Positions 1 through 12,291 of a DNA stretch of 64,000 nucleotides are shown here, piece after piece. The translations under genes and the position numbers were made by a program. The stretch is from NCBI GenBank assembly GCA_029851415.1, contig CM056742.1:77056748-77120747 (forward strand), in the 5' to 3' direction. The notes under the pieces were generated by a model. That model was not told the origin of the DNA. It ran no database searches and saw only the letters and a program-made list of their open reading frames with translations. Each line of letters begins with the position of its first letter. Within the stretch, counting starts at the first letter, position 1. Source of the stretch: Eretmocerus hayati (Eukaryota > Arthropoda > Insecta > Hymenoptera > Aphelinidae).

Positions 1-781
1 TTAGATCTCATGATTTTGGATGCTCATTTTAAATTGCTGAATTTCAGATTTCCAACTGTCTTTGCATAATTCTATCAATGATGGCTAGGTTATACGAGAA
101 TTTGATGTAGTCTATTCGTAAGAGTACCCAACATACCCTCATGAGCCGATTTCAGAACTGGGCGCTGGTTGTCCTCCGCGAAATTTTTTCACGTTCGTTG
201 TGTTGAAACTTGAAACAATGAATGATTTCGATCGGCCCCGAATGATCTGTGCGACTATTAGAGGCTATGAAGTGAGTTTTTGCATTTGACGAGTTTGCAC
301 ACTTCAGAAATCGCAAACAAAATTGCGGATAGTAAAAACGGTGCCAAAATTTTTCGCTTCGAAGAATCTCATTTTACTTTGGTGGATTTGATTCCTTTCT
401 TCTAGATATTCGATATCCATTTGATTGAGTTGTTAAACTTGGATTTTTACCGATCTCAGAAGCAAAATACGGAGATCACTCGCAAAACTGAAAGCCATAA
501 AATTGGTGTACACCCAACCTACCACCCATATAGTTATCTCGAAAGAGCGTGCAGTATGACTTTTTTCATTACTCTGAACGTATTGATCACGTCGAAATAG
601 GCCGGGATAGTATTTTGGATCGGCAAATGTGGTAGCACGGTGATAGGAACGGAAAAAATATTTCAATCTAATTTACCCACAATCGACATTGTTTCACTTG
701 TGGGGTAATTAAGATAGCTCGACCTTCCATGATTGAGATGAGACGTCCTTCAACTCACTTCAGAGGCTCAAGTACATTGAG
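1..781. other. Unannotated stretch
   Basis: I see no gene, no repeat shared with the rest of the window and no splice-bounded reading frame that looks like protein. The reading frames here are short and of random composition. It may be intron of the gene whose exons start at 1623. Confidence 0.4.
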
Positions 782-784
782 GTT

Positions 785-1254
785 ATAAGTGGCTCGAAAG
801 AACGATGAATTCATTCATCAAATCTATTTTATCAAATCGAGCGATAGAGCCAAAATATCGACAAGATCTACCTTATCGGTATAATATGAATATTTCATTG
901 GTCATGGTTCCTTGATTGAACTCATCGAATGGTTGACACAGAGATGAGAGAAGGCTTCCCCGAGCGAGTGAAAACGCAATCGCCTCGGTGGTCTAAATGG
1001 TAAAGGCATCGGTCCGGAATACCGGAGATTGCGAGGTTCAAGTCCTGCCCGAGGAAAAATCTTTCCATCTCTCGATCAATCTTTCAATAAAAAATTCTTA
1101 AATCAAAAAAAAAAAAAAAATAAAAAACCCTTTCGTGATCCAGCCACTAAAGAAGTGGGCCCCGAAGGTCGCAGTTTGACATTTGTCGAACTGTGATTGC
1201 CGACTGTGCGCGGCGATTATAAGTGGCTCAAAAGAACGATAAATTCATTCATTA
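785..1254 (+). repeat. Two copies of a ~39-bp sequence, possible LINE 3' tails
   Basis: A sequence of the form ATAAGTGGCTC-AAAGAACG-ATTCATTCAT occurs at about 785-823 and again at about 1216-1254 in the same orientation, with few differences. Both end in ATTCATTCAT. Several arthropod CR1-type LINEs end in a short repeat of this kind, so these may be 3' ends of two truncated LINE copies. That identity is inference; only the duplication is seen. Confidence 0.4.
982..1128 (+). mobile_element. tRNA-Arg-derived SINE-like copy with A-rich tail
   Basis: Positions 982-1054 resemble a tRNA. The acceptor arm pairs 6 of 7 (GCCTCGG with CCGAGG), the A box (TGGTCTAAATGG) and B box (GGTTCAAGTCC) of the internal RNA polymerase III promoter are intact, and the anticodon region TCGGTCCGGA resembles tRNA-Arg(CCG). 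The anticodon arm is shifted and two T-stem pairs are lost, so it should not serve in translation. A ~50-nt AT-rich body follows, then an A-rich tail at about 1107-1128. tRNA-like head plus A tail is the plan of a SINE; a retroposed tRNA pseudogene is the alternative. Confidence 0.6.
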
Positions 1255-1622
1255 AATGTACATTGAGAAATTTTGGAGTTGACCAAAGTCGTCGAGAGAA
1301 CTGCTAAATGTGGGCGTGTTGGGTACACCATTCCGCGAACTCACGAAAAATCACTTTTTGGAGAAATTGTGGGAGGTTGGCTCTGGTTGAACAGATTTGA
1401 GCTCATCTCAATTCATTTTGAAGGACTTGGGACAAGCTCCGAAGTGTGATAGAGTACATTGAAAAATCTTGAATTGGAAGGGATCAAAACTATTGGCAAA
1501 ACTGCTCAAGCGGGGGCATGTTGAGTACACTTACCTTACGTCTGTTTTGATGAAATTGTATCATTTAGTATCTTCTCAGCGAAATTGATTCGGACTAAAT
1601 TGTTACTATCTTTTACTTGCAG

Positions 1623-2000
1623 ATTCCATAAATGCTGATACTGACTTGATTCAGAATACAAACCAGGGAACCAAAAGAGGTGCGCAATTAGTTTCAACTA
1701 AAGTGGCAAGAGCAACGACTCGCACACAAGCTCGTCAAAGTGCACGTGCCACATCAACTGCAAAAGAGAAGAATCGTGAAGTTCCTCCAAGCGATGAATC
1801 TGAAGAAGACCATGCACGAATATCTCACCAAGCACCATCAAAACGAGGGAACAAACGAAAACATGTAGGCACTGCTGCTCTGTCAGATGAGAGTGTGCGA
1901 CCCCGAATGCAAGCTAGGCAACGGCATGGAAATGGTGTTAAAACTGTACATACTGGAAAGGACACTTCACAGCATGATGAATACGTTTCAGAACTATCAA
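1623..2000 (+). CDS. Internal exon A of an unrecognised gene (126 codons)
   Basis: This exon is bounded by the acceptor TTTTACTTGCAG and the donor CAA|GTACGT. It starts and ends in phase 1 and has no stop. The product is hydrophilic and looks disordered: a region rich in Thr, Arg, Ala and Gln, an acidic stretch (PPSDESEED, about residue 55), then basic clusters (KRGNKRKH) that could be nuclear localisation signals. I recognise no domain. There is no start codon here, so earlier exons lie before the window or in the unannotated left end. The next exon, at 3885, joins in frame, which supports both. A nuclear protein is a guess from composition only. Confidence 0.65.
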
Positions 2001-2069
2001 GTACGTTTACTCAGATATCATCAATCTTGAGTATCAGATCCCCTTACTTTCTCTGTGGATAGGAATATA

Positions 2070-3409
2070 CAGGGTGTTCCAGACGTCAGTTCACCTCCCT
2101 CTAAAAACTCGGAATTGGCTCCAGGGATCGAAAAACCCAGAGACACGTGTCACCTAAAATCCAGGGGGAAGCTCGAAAATGGTCTCAGATTTGACCTTGA
2201 CTGCGACCTCGATGGTTTTTTGGAGGTTAGATCGGTTTCTTCAAATAGAAAACCCTATTTTTGACGCTGGATTCTGGAAGAGCACAAAATTTCACGTCCA
2301 AATACTACATTTTGCTGATTATTTAGATGACCTCTAGGAGTCATTCTGGGGTCAAAAGTATCTGGAGGGTGGATTAGGGTACCAGACCTAGTGCGATGGT
2401 CTTGTTCTAAGAGGGTTCTTCTCAGAAAAATTCCTCAGCCTTATTCATACCCTTGACCTGTGACCTTGAACATGACCTTGACTCTCAAAACTCAAAAATG
2501 GCTCAGGGTATCAGAAAAATTTGACATACGGGTCTCTCAAAGTCGAGGAGAAAACTCGAAAATGCTCTCAGATTCGACATTGAATGTGACCCTGATGGTT
2601 TGTTGGAATTGAGATCGGTTTTTGTAATGGAAACCCCTCTTTTTGACCCTGGGCCCTGAAAATGATCTCATTCGCGATTAGCCCAGAGAGTCATATCTTG
2701 ACCCTGGGTTCTGAGATTTGTGACTCCAAGATGACCTTTGAAGGTCATATACGCAATTGGTAAAGAGTCATATCTGGCTCAAAATTTGTTCCATCCCCAG
2801 GGCCCAGAGTCGAAAATAGGGATTTCCATTACAAAAACCGATCTAACCCCTAAGAAACCATCAAGGTCACATTCAAGGTCAAATCTGAGAGCATTTTCGA
2901 CCTCCCTCCTCGACTTTGAAAGACACATATTTCAGGGTTTTCTGATACCCCTTAGCGATTTTTGAGTTTTGAGAGTCAAGGTTCAGTTGAGAGTCAAGTT
3001 CAAGTCAGTTCAAGTCCACAGGTCAAGGGTAAGAATAAGGCTGATGAATTTTTCTGAGAGAAACCTCTCAGAACAAGACCATCGCACTACGTCTATTACG
3101 TTAATCCACCCTCCAGATACTTTTGACCTCAATATGACCCCTAGAGGTCAACTAAAAATCGTCAAATAGTACTATTTGGACGTGAAATTTTGTATACTTT
3201 CAGAATCCAGAGTCAAAAGTAGGAGTTTCCATTCAGGAAAACCGATCTAACCTCTATAAAAAAACCATCAAGGTCACATTCAAGGTCAAATCTGAGACCA
3301 TTTTCAAGCTTCCCCCTCTATATTAAGAGACACGTGTCTCGGGGTTTTTTGTTTCCCTGGAGCAAATTTTGAGTTTTTGGGAGGGGGAACTGACTTTTGG
3401 GACACCCTC
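2070..3409. mobile_element. Palindromic mariner-like element, 1.34 kb, in an intron
   Basis: The two halves are inverted copies of each other about a centre near 2740. The left end reads CAGGGTGTTCC and the right end GGGACACCCT, and a TA dinucleotide flanks each end (2068-2069, 3410-3411), as for Tc1/mariner-type insertion. For example, the block near 2352 (GGGTCAAAAGTATCTGGAGG) reappears inverted near 3127. There is no transposase, so it is non-autonomous. A shorter relative with the same ends lies at 58783-59329. It sits between exons A and B and must be spliced out with the intron. Confidence 0.75.
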
Positions 3410-3411
3410 TA

Positions 3412-3884
3412 TGATAGAGTTTGATACAAATTTGACATCGTGTGCATCCACGAGAACAGATACGTGTCTCACCCAATCATATTTGCATTTCTCAACTTCA
3501 CCTCACACATGTGAGAAAAAGCACTCCAGAGAGCCTTTGGCCCGTCAATTTTGGGCTCGCTTCCTCGATTTTGACCTATGTTCCACTTTTTGAAAGTGCA
3601 CCATAGTTTGATAATTTGTCATTGCCAGAAAAATGCGCGAAAACGCAAGTACGTGCGCACACACACGTTTCCGCTCATCCATAACCCCGACAGCATACAG
3701 ATGAAACGCGGGCTAGTGCACACACAAGAAAACGATTCCATGGTTTCTAAACGACTCTTTAGAAGCCAAAGACTCAAAAAGCCCCGTATCCAGAAGCGTT
3801 TATAGTTTCGACGTACGGAAATCGAGAGGTCAATTCTTCTACTCAAACTCTAGTTTATTCATTCATTAATTTTTTCATCCACAG
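3412..3884 (+). other. Rest of the intron between exons A and B
   Basis: No coding signal is visible. The stretch ends in the pyrimidine-rich acceptor TTTTTTCATCCACAG of exon B. A short CA-rich patch lies near 3655. Confidence 0.4.
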
Positions 3885-4013
3885 ACGGAGAAGATTCTCC
3901 ACTGATCGATACTCCTTTTCTTGTCCCGACGAGTCCAAGCCATGAAGAATCGAGAATTACGGAACCCTTGGCAACGTTTTCTTGTGATCATGAGAATGAG
4001 GAGGAACGAGAAG
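3885..4013 (+). CDS. Exon B of the unrecognised gene (43 codons)
   Basis: Acceptor TTCATCCACAG and donor GAAG|GTAAAT bound an open, phase 1-1 exon of 129 nt that continues the frame of exon A. The product is acidic and Ser/Thr/Pro-rich, ending in a Glu-rich run (ENEEERE). No domain is recognised. Because its length is a multiple of three and both ends share a phase, skipping it would leave the reading frame intact. Confidence 0.65.
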
Positions 4014-4155
4014 GTAAATTTCCAAAAATATATAAATATCCTTTCCTCTCCCTCTATCTTCTTTCCTTGAATACATTGATCGGGGATCAACCGATCCCTT
4101 CTCTATTCGTTCCATATACATATTCCCTCCTCAATTAATCGATTCACACTCATAG

Positions 4156-4362
4156 ATGAATCAATCCATTACTCAACCACAGCTGGACCCGCAAAGAAGC
4201 CTCGGAAAAGACTTGTTCCGCTCATCACGAGGATTGAAGATGTGAATTTGGATTTTGTTACGCTTCTAAAACAAGGTGTAGAAGTTCAACGTCCACCGAA
4301 AGAGGCCGAACCAAACAAGATGACAGACGAAAATAGGTTATCAGCATTTATCTCTCCAAAAG
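4156..4362 (+). CDS. Exon C of the unrecognised gene (69 codons)
   Basis: Acceptor CACTCATAG and donor AAAAG|GTCAGT bound a 207-nt phase 1-1 exon, in frame with exons B and D. It encodes a basic cluster (AKKPRKR, near residue 15) that would suit a nuclear localisation signal, then a more ordered-looking stretch (VPLITRIEDVNLDFVTLLKQ) that could form helices, then a charged tail. An alternative acceptor (CAACCACAG, about 35 nt inside) exists but would break the frame. No family is recognised. Confidence 0.65.
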
Positions 4363-4602
4363 GTCAGTACTGAAGAGTACATATTTAGTTAACATCTGTG
4401 GCCAATTATCCGAATTAGAGGAGCTAATTAATTCACGTATTGCTCCGTAAATCGTGAACTTTTCCGGAGGAGAGGGCATTTCTGTTAGCTTATGATTCAG
4501 TTTTGACAACGCTTTGAACAGAGGATACATATTCTGCCTGATTTGGTTATCTTGATTCACTTTTGCTAAATTAAAGAATCAAAAATCACTTGTTCAATGC
4601 AG

Positions 4603-4701
4603 ATATCGACGAACATGAAGAAGCTGATGATCTTGATAGCATGATGAGCACGATAAATGATGAAGCGAAGTGCGCAGACGACGCCAATCACATGGAAATA
4701 G
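4603..4701 (+). CDS. Exon D of the unrecognised gene (33 codons)
   Basis: Acceptor TTCAATGCAG and donor AATAG|GTACAA bound a 99-nt phase 1-1 exon. The product is strongly acidic (DIDEHEEADDLDSMMSTI) and keeps the frame from exon C. No domain is recognised. As with exons A-C, it is symmetric and could be skipped without a frameshift. Confidence 0.6.
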
Positions 4702-4821
4702 GTACAATTTATAATCACACGGTCTTTTCCTGATATACTTCTCATTGTGAACATTATTACATCCAAAGAATTCCTGTGGCGTTGAAAGCTCTGAGTTTCA
4801 TCTTAATTAATTTTCTTATAG

Positions 4822-5084
4822 ATTCGATCGTAGCTACAGGACCGACCAAGAAAAAACGCGAGAACAGGAAGCAGCGCCTGAGAAGGAAAAAGAGAGGTTG
4901 GACATCAGTACATGCATTCGAGAGTTTAGAAACTATAGTTGCTTGTCTATTATTGATACGCTTCCCAACATCTCTACAGAACTGGGTGAGAACTTCGTAC
5001 CTCCAGTACGCAGAGGAGTCCAAGAGCAGAAGATTATTTGAGGTCATGTTGAATTCTACAATTGATATCTTATCGATGTTATGA
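4822..5084 (+). CDS. Probable last exon E of the unrecognised gene
   Basis: The acceptor TTTTCTTATAG at 4811-4821 leads, in the frame of exon D, into a basic run (PTKKKRENRKQRLRRKKR) that looks like a nuclear localisation signal, then reads open to TGA at 5082-5084. A second frame over 4840-5041 also looks like protein (for example KTREQEAAPEKEKERLDIST, then a stop at 5039-5041). It would need the weak acceptor GACCAAG to stay in phase. Which frame is used cannot be settled here; an alternative acceptor could use both. A possible donor (CTGG|GTGAGA, near 4985) would make this an internal exon. Confidence 0.4.
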
Positions 5085-7750
5085 TGATTCATATCTACTT
5101 ATTCTTCAATCTGTGATACTTAGCACATATTTTGTTCAGTAAGATACCTGTGGATATTCAAATGAGCCTCAACTCATTAGTCGAATGTGCTCCTTTCGGG
5201 AGGCTGTATTGAATAATTATTAATCTTAGCTTCATAGATTTTTGTGCTTAGAGTTTTCGTCCATAGCCTGCTCAAGTTCATTGATAGGAATTTCATTAAA
5301 TCCACTCTCTGTATACTAGATCAATTAATCATCTTTCTCTATTGATATTGAAGTTCCGATCACCGTCTCAATGTTTTAGAGTTTCAGCAAATTTTCATTT
5401 GCTATCTTTGGCATTCTGACTAATGTGCTTATATTACTCATAGAACTTGTGAATGATAGGTTTTACTAGCTAATCATCACACCAGTCTCTTCATCAATTC
5501 AAATTGATTCTAATGGCTCCACACTCAGTCAATTGACTATTCCATCACTAATAACGCATTCAATCAATGGCAATAACCACGAAAGTACTCATAGGAAATC
5601 TTAGAGACTGGACTGAACTAGTAATTCGAATCAAGATGCTGGAGAGTCGTCTTGTCTTCACTACACTTCGTGCACACTCAATGGCCAGGAATTTTCGTAA
5701 AGCCGAGCACCATTTTTACATGATAGAATTCAAAATAACTCGTGAAAACGATTAATCGAGAGTTTTTGCATTCGTTAGAATCATTTTCCAGGCAAGACAA
5801 TACGTTGTGAATATTTCTATCCGGCTGTTTAATGAATCTGGCACAACTATGGAATGGGAATCTACCGTGACCTTTAGCTGTAACAGTCTTGTGGAACGTT
5901 TTCCTTCCCCTCACGTAAGACATCATATTTCATGCATGGCTAATGAAAATCACGATCTAGAATGCTAACAAATCGAATTTGCTCAAGATTCATCCGGAGA
6001 TCATCTTGCAAATCTGCAGACGATCTCCAAGTTTCACCAATTGAACTCTCAGCTTGATTTGAGACGATATCTGCAAATGTGGGCAGATGGCCTATATTTT
6101 GAGCTCAAAGCTTGGCCTCTCACTAATTCATCCAGATTCTTAACGAAAGTGCGTGCATTACTGGCTCATGAGCGTTGTTTTTCACGTCTGTGTGTACTTG
6201 TCCAGCTCTACAGCTTGGTTGAGTATGTCAGTGCGTTTTTTACTCGCCCTAGAGTTTTGTTTTGCTCCCTGCTCGTAGATTTGAGTTGACTGGTGCACTT
6301 CATTACTGGTTCATGAGTCTTGTTTCCGCCCGTGTGCACTTTACTGGCTTTCGAGTTTTGTTTAGTACACCAGCGCGTTCTTCACTAGCTTTTGAGCTTT
6401 GTTTTGTCGTTACCTAAGCAATTCGGTTAGGAATAAATGCGAGATCTAAAACTGCTGTTTTGCCTCACGTCGTCTACCTTTAGGGGTATGAAAATTTTTC
6501 ATCCAGGGGTCCTGTTAGTGTAACTGAACATTCCCACAGTAAGTGTTGTGGTTCATCTCTTGATTGGGCTAACTTTGGCTTTATGCGCGCGTAGAGCTAG
6601 TTTGACCATCATTTGGTGTGATTACAGTCTTGCTGAGGAGTGGACGTTCATGGTTCGTGGTCGCAGATTGAATATCGTTCATTGAAGGCATACAGCATAA
6701 CAGATCTAACTTGACAGTGAGAGTAGAAGGACTATATCATAAGTGTATGACTGTGAACACGTATGGATACTCATAAGATGCTACTCGTGAGAATCACCAA
6801 CGCTGTCCAATACGATCGCAAGAAGTAGATTGATCAACTAGAATCGCTCTTTCCTTTGATCCCTGAGACATGTTGAATCTGTCAGATCTTTGATTACTTA
6901 ATCGACAAGGATTGTATTGTCCAGATGAGCCGCTGGTCCGATGAATCTACAACATTCGATTACTGGACTTCATTCCACAGACTAGAGTCAGGGATGAAGT
7001 CCTGGTCATTGGTAAGACGTCATCTCAGAGCCTCTAGATTGAGTTATCAATTGAATGATACAACTATAAGGATATGCTCACTATCATAAGTATATTAGCT
7101 TTAGTAGTTGCGATTGCTTTGAATGGATGAATGTTATACGAATATGAATCATGAGCAAATTTGATATGTGCTATTCATTCAGAAATGACGCGCTTCTTCT
7201 GTAGCTATCTCCTATTGTTTTTCTAGAACCCACTATGAAAGTTCCTCTAAATTTTCTATCGTGTATCTAACATTCACGGCATCCCGAGCTTGGGCGATAT
7301 TCGGGGAGGACTGAATTGAATTCCATCTAACGTAACTCTGAGTTCGTTTCTTAGGACAATACACAACTTTTGCTGATGAGGGATCACACGACCTTCTCTT
7401 TCAAAAATCAAATGAACTTGGATTTTTATTCTCGATTTTAAGATAAGTGCTCAATTATGAGGTAAAGAATCGTCGAGATGCTGAACAAGATTACGAAAAC
7501 ATTTTCGCGATTCGATAGTGTAATCACGAGAGTTTTTGAGATGAAGTTAGATCCGGCACTAAGAATTTGAGTAAGCAGTTTTCATCCTCAATTTATTTGT
7601 GAGCCTACGTGCTATACCAACAAATTCATCAGATGAGCAAGGTTCTCGAGAGAACTAACAATCAGTCAATAGTGAATCATCAAGCCACGGAATAAGGTAG
7701 TTCTTATAGACACTAGACAAGTCTCAGTGATCGACATCATCACTCAGTTG
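5085..7750. other. Mostly unannotated, one possible exon
   Basis: No repeat shared with the rest of the window and no convincing gene. Around 6170-6420 a degenerate phrase (GAGTTTTGTTT with CACTGG) recurs several times. One stretch, 5792-5916, is listed separately as a possible exon. Confidence 0.4.
5792..5916 (+). CDS. Possible exon, weak
   Basis: A good acceptor (ATCATTTTCCAG) and donor (CTCAC|GTAAGA) bound 125 nt that are open in one frame and read like protein (RQYVVNISIRLFNESGTTME and so on). The frame does not follow from exon E in phase 1, where a stop appears after 12 codons. So it would belong to another transcript or be chance. No family is recognised. Confidence 0.2.
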
Positions 7751-7756
7751 CATGCA

Positions 7757-8255
7757 TAGGTTCTTCAACTCCCATGCTCATTGTAGTTCTGACGAGGAGA
7801 CTATACTTTCATCTTGGCATGATTATAGATGCGCAGAAAAATTTGACAAATCAAACATAGCCATCTGACAGTTGAGATGACTCTTTGTTTTGTAATGACA
7901 GTTTTTTTGTGTCACTGAAATGAATGTTTTAGAATTGAAATGATGAAGAATTGATGGACAGAGAAATACATGCTATAACGAACCTCTCGGGTGAAGTTAC
8001 GAGATCTCCACAGTGACTTCATCTCGATTGGGGTCAAAGATTTGTAAAGCATACTAATACAAGCAAGGTACTTGAAGAGAGTAGTTTGATTCAAATCAAT
8101 TTCAAAGATCAACCATCACTGCCCATCTGATCATGAACCATTCTCACTACGATAGACACTGCTCTAAAATTCTTTTCATCGACAAGAGAGACAACCAAAT
8201 GGAACTAGTGATGAAGAGAGTCCAGATAATTGGCCTTCCTCCGTGGGAGTTATAG

Positions 8256-8296
<41 letters not shown>

Positions 8297-8900
8297 TCGG
8301 GAATGTCGGGAGTTAGTCAGTAAATAGCAGAAGCAACTAAAAAATAGAGGTTCGTAGTCAGGTGTCAAGCAAGTTCGAATCACCAAGATGGTTACTCAAG
8401 ATTATGCATAGGTTCTCCAACTTCCACGCTCTATGTAGTTCTGATGAGGAGACTATTATTAATGAGTATTCGGAAACACTGATCAGAAACAGAGTCATCT
8501 GAAATGAAGGATAACTTTGCATCTGATTAAAACTTGATTCTTCTACAATAATCACTGTGAGTTGGGGATTCAATCGTCACATGATGATGGACGCACTAGG
8601 AATACAAGAAACTGCGCTTACCATGAGTAATTTTCAAGGGGTGTTACGATTGCTCCTATTGCTACATCTTTGTGACACAACTTGTGCAAAAAAGTGTTGA
8701 AAATAATATCAGTGCACGGATGGTCCTTAAGGAACGAAGTTTGATCGAAATTAGGAGCATGCAACGTTCCAGACCACCAAAATCGCCCCTCAGCCGTGGT
8801 ACTATCCTCACTGCAACAAAACGGTCCGGCAAAAAAATACTTCCTGCAAAAAGCTCCATACAGGAAGATAGTCTTCCTCCGTGGAAGTTGTAGAGCCTGT
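7757..8900. repeat. Scattered copies of a short dispersed motif
   Basis: The phrase AGGTTCT-CAACT-CCA-GCTC followed by GTAGTTCTGA-GAGGAGACTA occurs at 7757-7805 and 8406-8455. Inverted forms (CTTCCTCCGTGG-AGTT-TAGA-CCT) lie at about 8235-8262 and 8872-8899, with a further relative near 39177-39204. They look like ends of a small dispersed repeat. Full copies could not be delimited. Confidence 0.4.
8262..8295. repeat. (TG)n microsatellite
   Basis: About 17 uninterrupted TG units. It directly follows one copy of the dispersed motif. Confidence 0.95.
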
Positions 8901-11900
8901 GCGTATTATTGACATAAGTAAGAAAATAAGAAGGAAGCTAAGTGATGTAGCTAGAAAATTTGTCAGAGTACATATTCATTATCCATTCACAGTGAACCTT
9001 CATGTAACAATGATGAGTTATCATCGAGGAAAGTATCGCTAAATCCTTGATGTTCTATCATTTTGAGCGACTTGCTAAGTCAATTCTTACTTGAAGGCTA
9101 GGTCAGTCGAGCTTGAGTTGGTGTTTGTTACTCTTTAAATTGAGCTCTTGCAAAGCTATTGGATTAGAATATATAGTTTAATATCTACGAGTGTACGGGT
9201 TCGTCAAAAATAACGATGCGGATCGATCGATTCATATATCATTAACTAACTGCTCAACCGCTCATGATATGAATTTTTAATTCTCTCACATCAACATTTT
9301 CGGAAATGTAATTGAATCCAATCTTTGAACGCAGTTGGTTCTGAACTCAGACGAATACGAATCTCTCATTCATCACTCACATTATTAATTGATTGATTTG
9401 TGATACATTACACGTCAACCTCCATTTTCAGAGAACAATGCCCTGCCCAGCGTAGTGATAGGAAGAGAGATCTTACACACGCAGATAGTGAACTTCACTG
9501 GTGGACCATCGACAAAAATGCCTATGTGTGATAACAAGTGTTAGGATTATGTTCGTCCTCTGTCTCCGCTTATCAAATACCAGAAAAAAGTTCAATAAAA
9601 ATCGTCCACAAGGCTGCTCTAATTCTCTTAGTTGATTCATTGAAATAGCGAATGAATTCATGGATGGTTTGAAGCAAATACGAGGTTTGCGTTCATCTTC
9701 TATACATTGCAGGCCATCGAATATTGGAGGTAGAATCGATGTTGTCTCAACGAATGGAACTGAAGGGATATCCTAATTTGTCATTTGAGCATTCGTTTCA
9801 AAATGAGCATTATATATTCAAAAGAATTTGAAACCGATGCTTCTCATTCACTTCTTGACAACTTTTTACATCTCTATGGAAATATGGGACATGTACATTC
9901 CTACTAGATTGATTCACGAGAACTTTAGATAACGTTTTGCTTCGTCGAAAAAGAAATGACGAAATTTCAAATCCAATTTCTCGCAATGTTGACCACGTAA
10001 TGAATACATATTACATTACAAGATGATGTTTCATCATTTTTTGGGAATAGAAATTAACGAATGGTCCTTTCGAATTGAAAATATGTTTGCTGAGAAAATT
10101 TCCTGAATACGAGACTATGACGACGACGGCAACAAGAATCTCATCAATATTCGAATCACCTCTCATTCTTTTCGTTGAAGAAATCCACGCAGCACCTCTG
10201 GATTGATATGATACATCTTAATACAGATAACAAAATTATTGAAATCTCATACGATCATATTTGTTAGAAAACTTCGAAAATCAAATGTGTTTACATAATT
10301 TTCATAATACGCAAATATTTTGAGGATAAATTGAGTAACTGTACCAGGTGTGGAAGTTGGCAACTTGTACTTTAACATTTTAGGGTAAATTGCTAGCTAA
10401 ACTATTTTTCGAAAAGCCTGAGTATACTGCTGAGCTCATGTTAGACGGTGTAGCTTGCAACCTTGTTGAGGAGACACCTCCAGAAAAACACTTGATGCAA
10501 TAAAAAATGCAGGCTGCTGACAATATATATATATATATATGACAATAATAGCGCTGCGATTTTTTTGTGACTCTCAGTTCAATATGTGCGCATTTACACT
10601 GTGCGTTGTCTTAATTATGCCCTGCTTTCGAATTTTGTATCAGAAAATCGAAATGAAAGTATTCATATATTTACATCATCATCGACACTGTACCCCGAGC
10701 TCACGGTGCTTATCGTCGATCGAGAGACGTTGCTGGGTGAATGGGAGAACGGAAGAATATACTACTGATGAAAATTCGTGCTTCATCTCATCACGTGTGT
10801 GATCAACAGCGTGCCACGTTATTCTGTTTTGTTTAGGGTCAATGAGTTCAACCATCAGGGTATCTCGAATATGCTCGCAATCTTCTCCGTAGTATTTGAC
10901 TTTCCATGGTTGTCATAATGATGTTTGTGGTGTTACCTCTTGGTCACTGGTACTCTAAATTGAAACAGCAAAACTGCTGTTTTTTGGTGACCTAAATTGA
11001 TCTTGGAGAAATTCAATTCAACTATTGTACCTTCAAAGTTCCTCGAAATCTCGAAGTCGCATACGGAAGGATTTTTTATGGGGATGGTGAGAGGTAATTA
11101 GATGAGACTCTAAGAAAAAATTGGATTCTTGGCTTGATGTTGGTGCGTGTTGCCTTTCCTTCGCAGATCCGGGTCTTCAGGAAGTTTGAAGAGATCCCAA
11201 CGACACCTAGCCTAAGTGGCTTGGTGATCGAAGTACTGATCTTCCTCATACAGGAATCGCTTTATATGTATTCCGATTTGTCGAAGGTTGGGGAACTGGA
11301 TTATCCTAGACTTGATTTCGTTTATTTTTCAGAAGCTCTTATATCAATTCTCCTTCCGTCATAGGTTGACCCAACAATTTGCCTCACTGATAGCAGCACA
11401 AAGAGATACTCAACCTCATTTGTGAGTAGAATAAGTGCATCAAAATTACATCAACATCATTTTTATGGTCAAAGCGTAGATCGACAGTGAGTATCAAGAT
11501 CTACTCCTGATCTCTCTGCATTCTAATTACGAACAAGATTGCTCTTTGAGTATTCTAATACATTGCGATCCCTGGAGGTAGCAGCTTGTACATTCCTAAC
11601 GGTGTTTTAGAGAGGGGGGAGACAGGTGAATCTAAGCCACTCTTGCTCGCCAAAAAACATCATTTGATGTATCAGCAACCAGTCGACTGCAGTACGTATA
11701 TAGATATGATAGCTCATTTTGTAGATCTCAAGCCGGAACTGAAAACGACTTCAGAGTAGTTAGATCCACGTGAAAAGAATGGTCGAATGAACATGGTGTT
11801 CCAAATCTTTTCTTCGTGATTTTTCACCGACCATTCACCTCAAAATATGAGGAACAAACGGTCACTATGATCCCAAAAAATTTCTTAGCTTAGTTGATGA

Positions 11901-12291
11901 GCAAGTTGATATAACGTTTGCATTTTTTTCTATGAAAAGAATTCTGACTTTTTCACACAAAAACTGCTATAGCTCTGAAACGGCACAAGATACCGACACG
12001 CGGTTGAACGCATTTAGCAGCTGAGAAAAAAATCTATCAAAAAATATGACTTGAAAAATTATTTTTCATGTGAACTATCCTATACATGGGAGATTCGGTA
12101 AAAATCACCTTCTGATTATTTTCTCAAAAACCCAGTCTTGAAACAATTCTGAAAACACAATTTTCCATGTAAGATTTGACGTTCCTTTCGAAAAAAATGT
12201 TTCATCCTTAGTCTTGTACTCCAAGATGAGTTTCGAGCGATTTTTCACAATTTGATTTTTCGCCCAATCAGAATGCGACAGTTTTCTGCGC
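8900..12291. other. Unannotated stretch with (AT)n at 10523-10540
   Basis: No gene or mobile element is recognised in about 3.4 kb. The only clear simple repeat is (AT)9 at 10523-10540. A 76-codon frame at 11134-11364 follows a splice-like pyrimidine tract (CTTTCCTTCGCAG) but shows no motif. I cannot support a gene here. Confidence 0.4.

Noticed and set aside
7369..8460. Further hammerhead cores at CTGATGAGG near 7373 and 8447
   Set aside because: No GAAA preceded by a matching stem II follows at the right distance.
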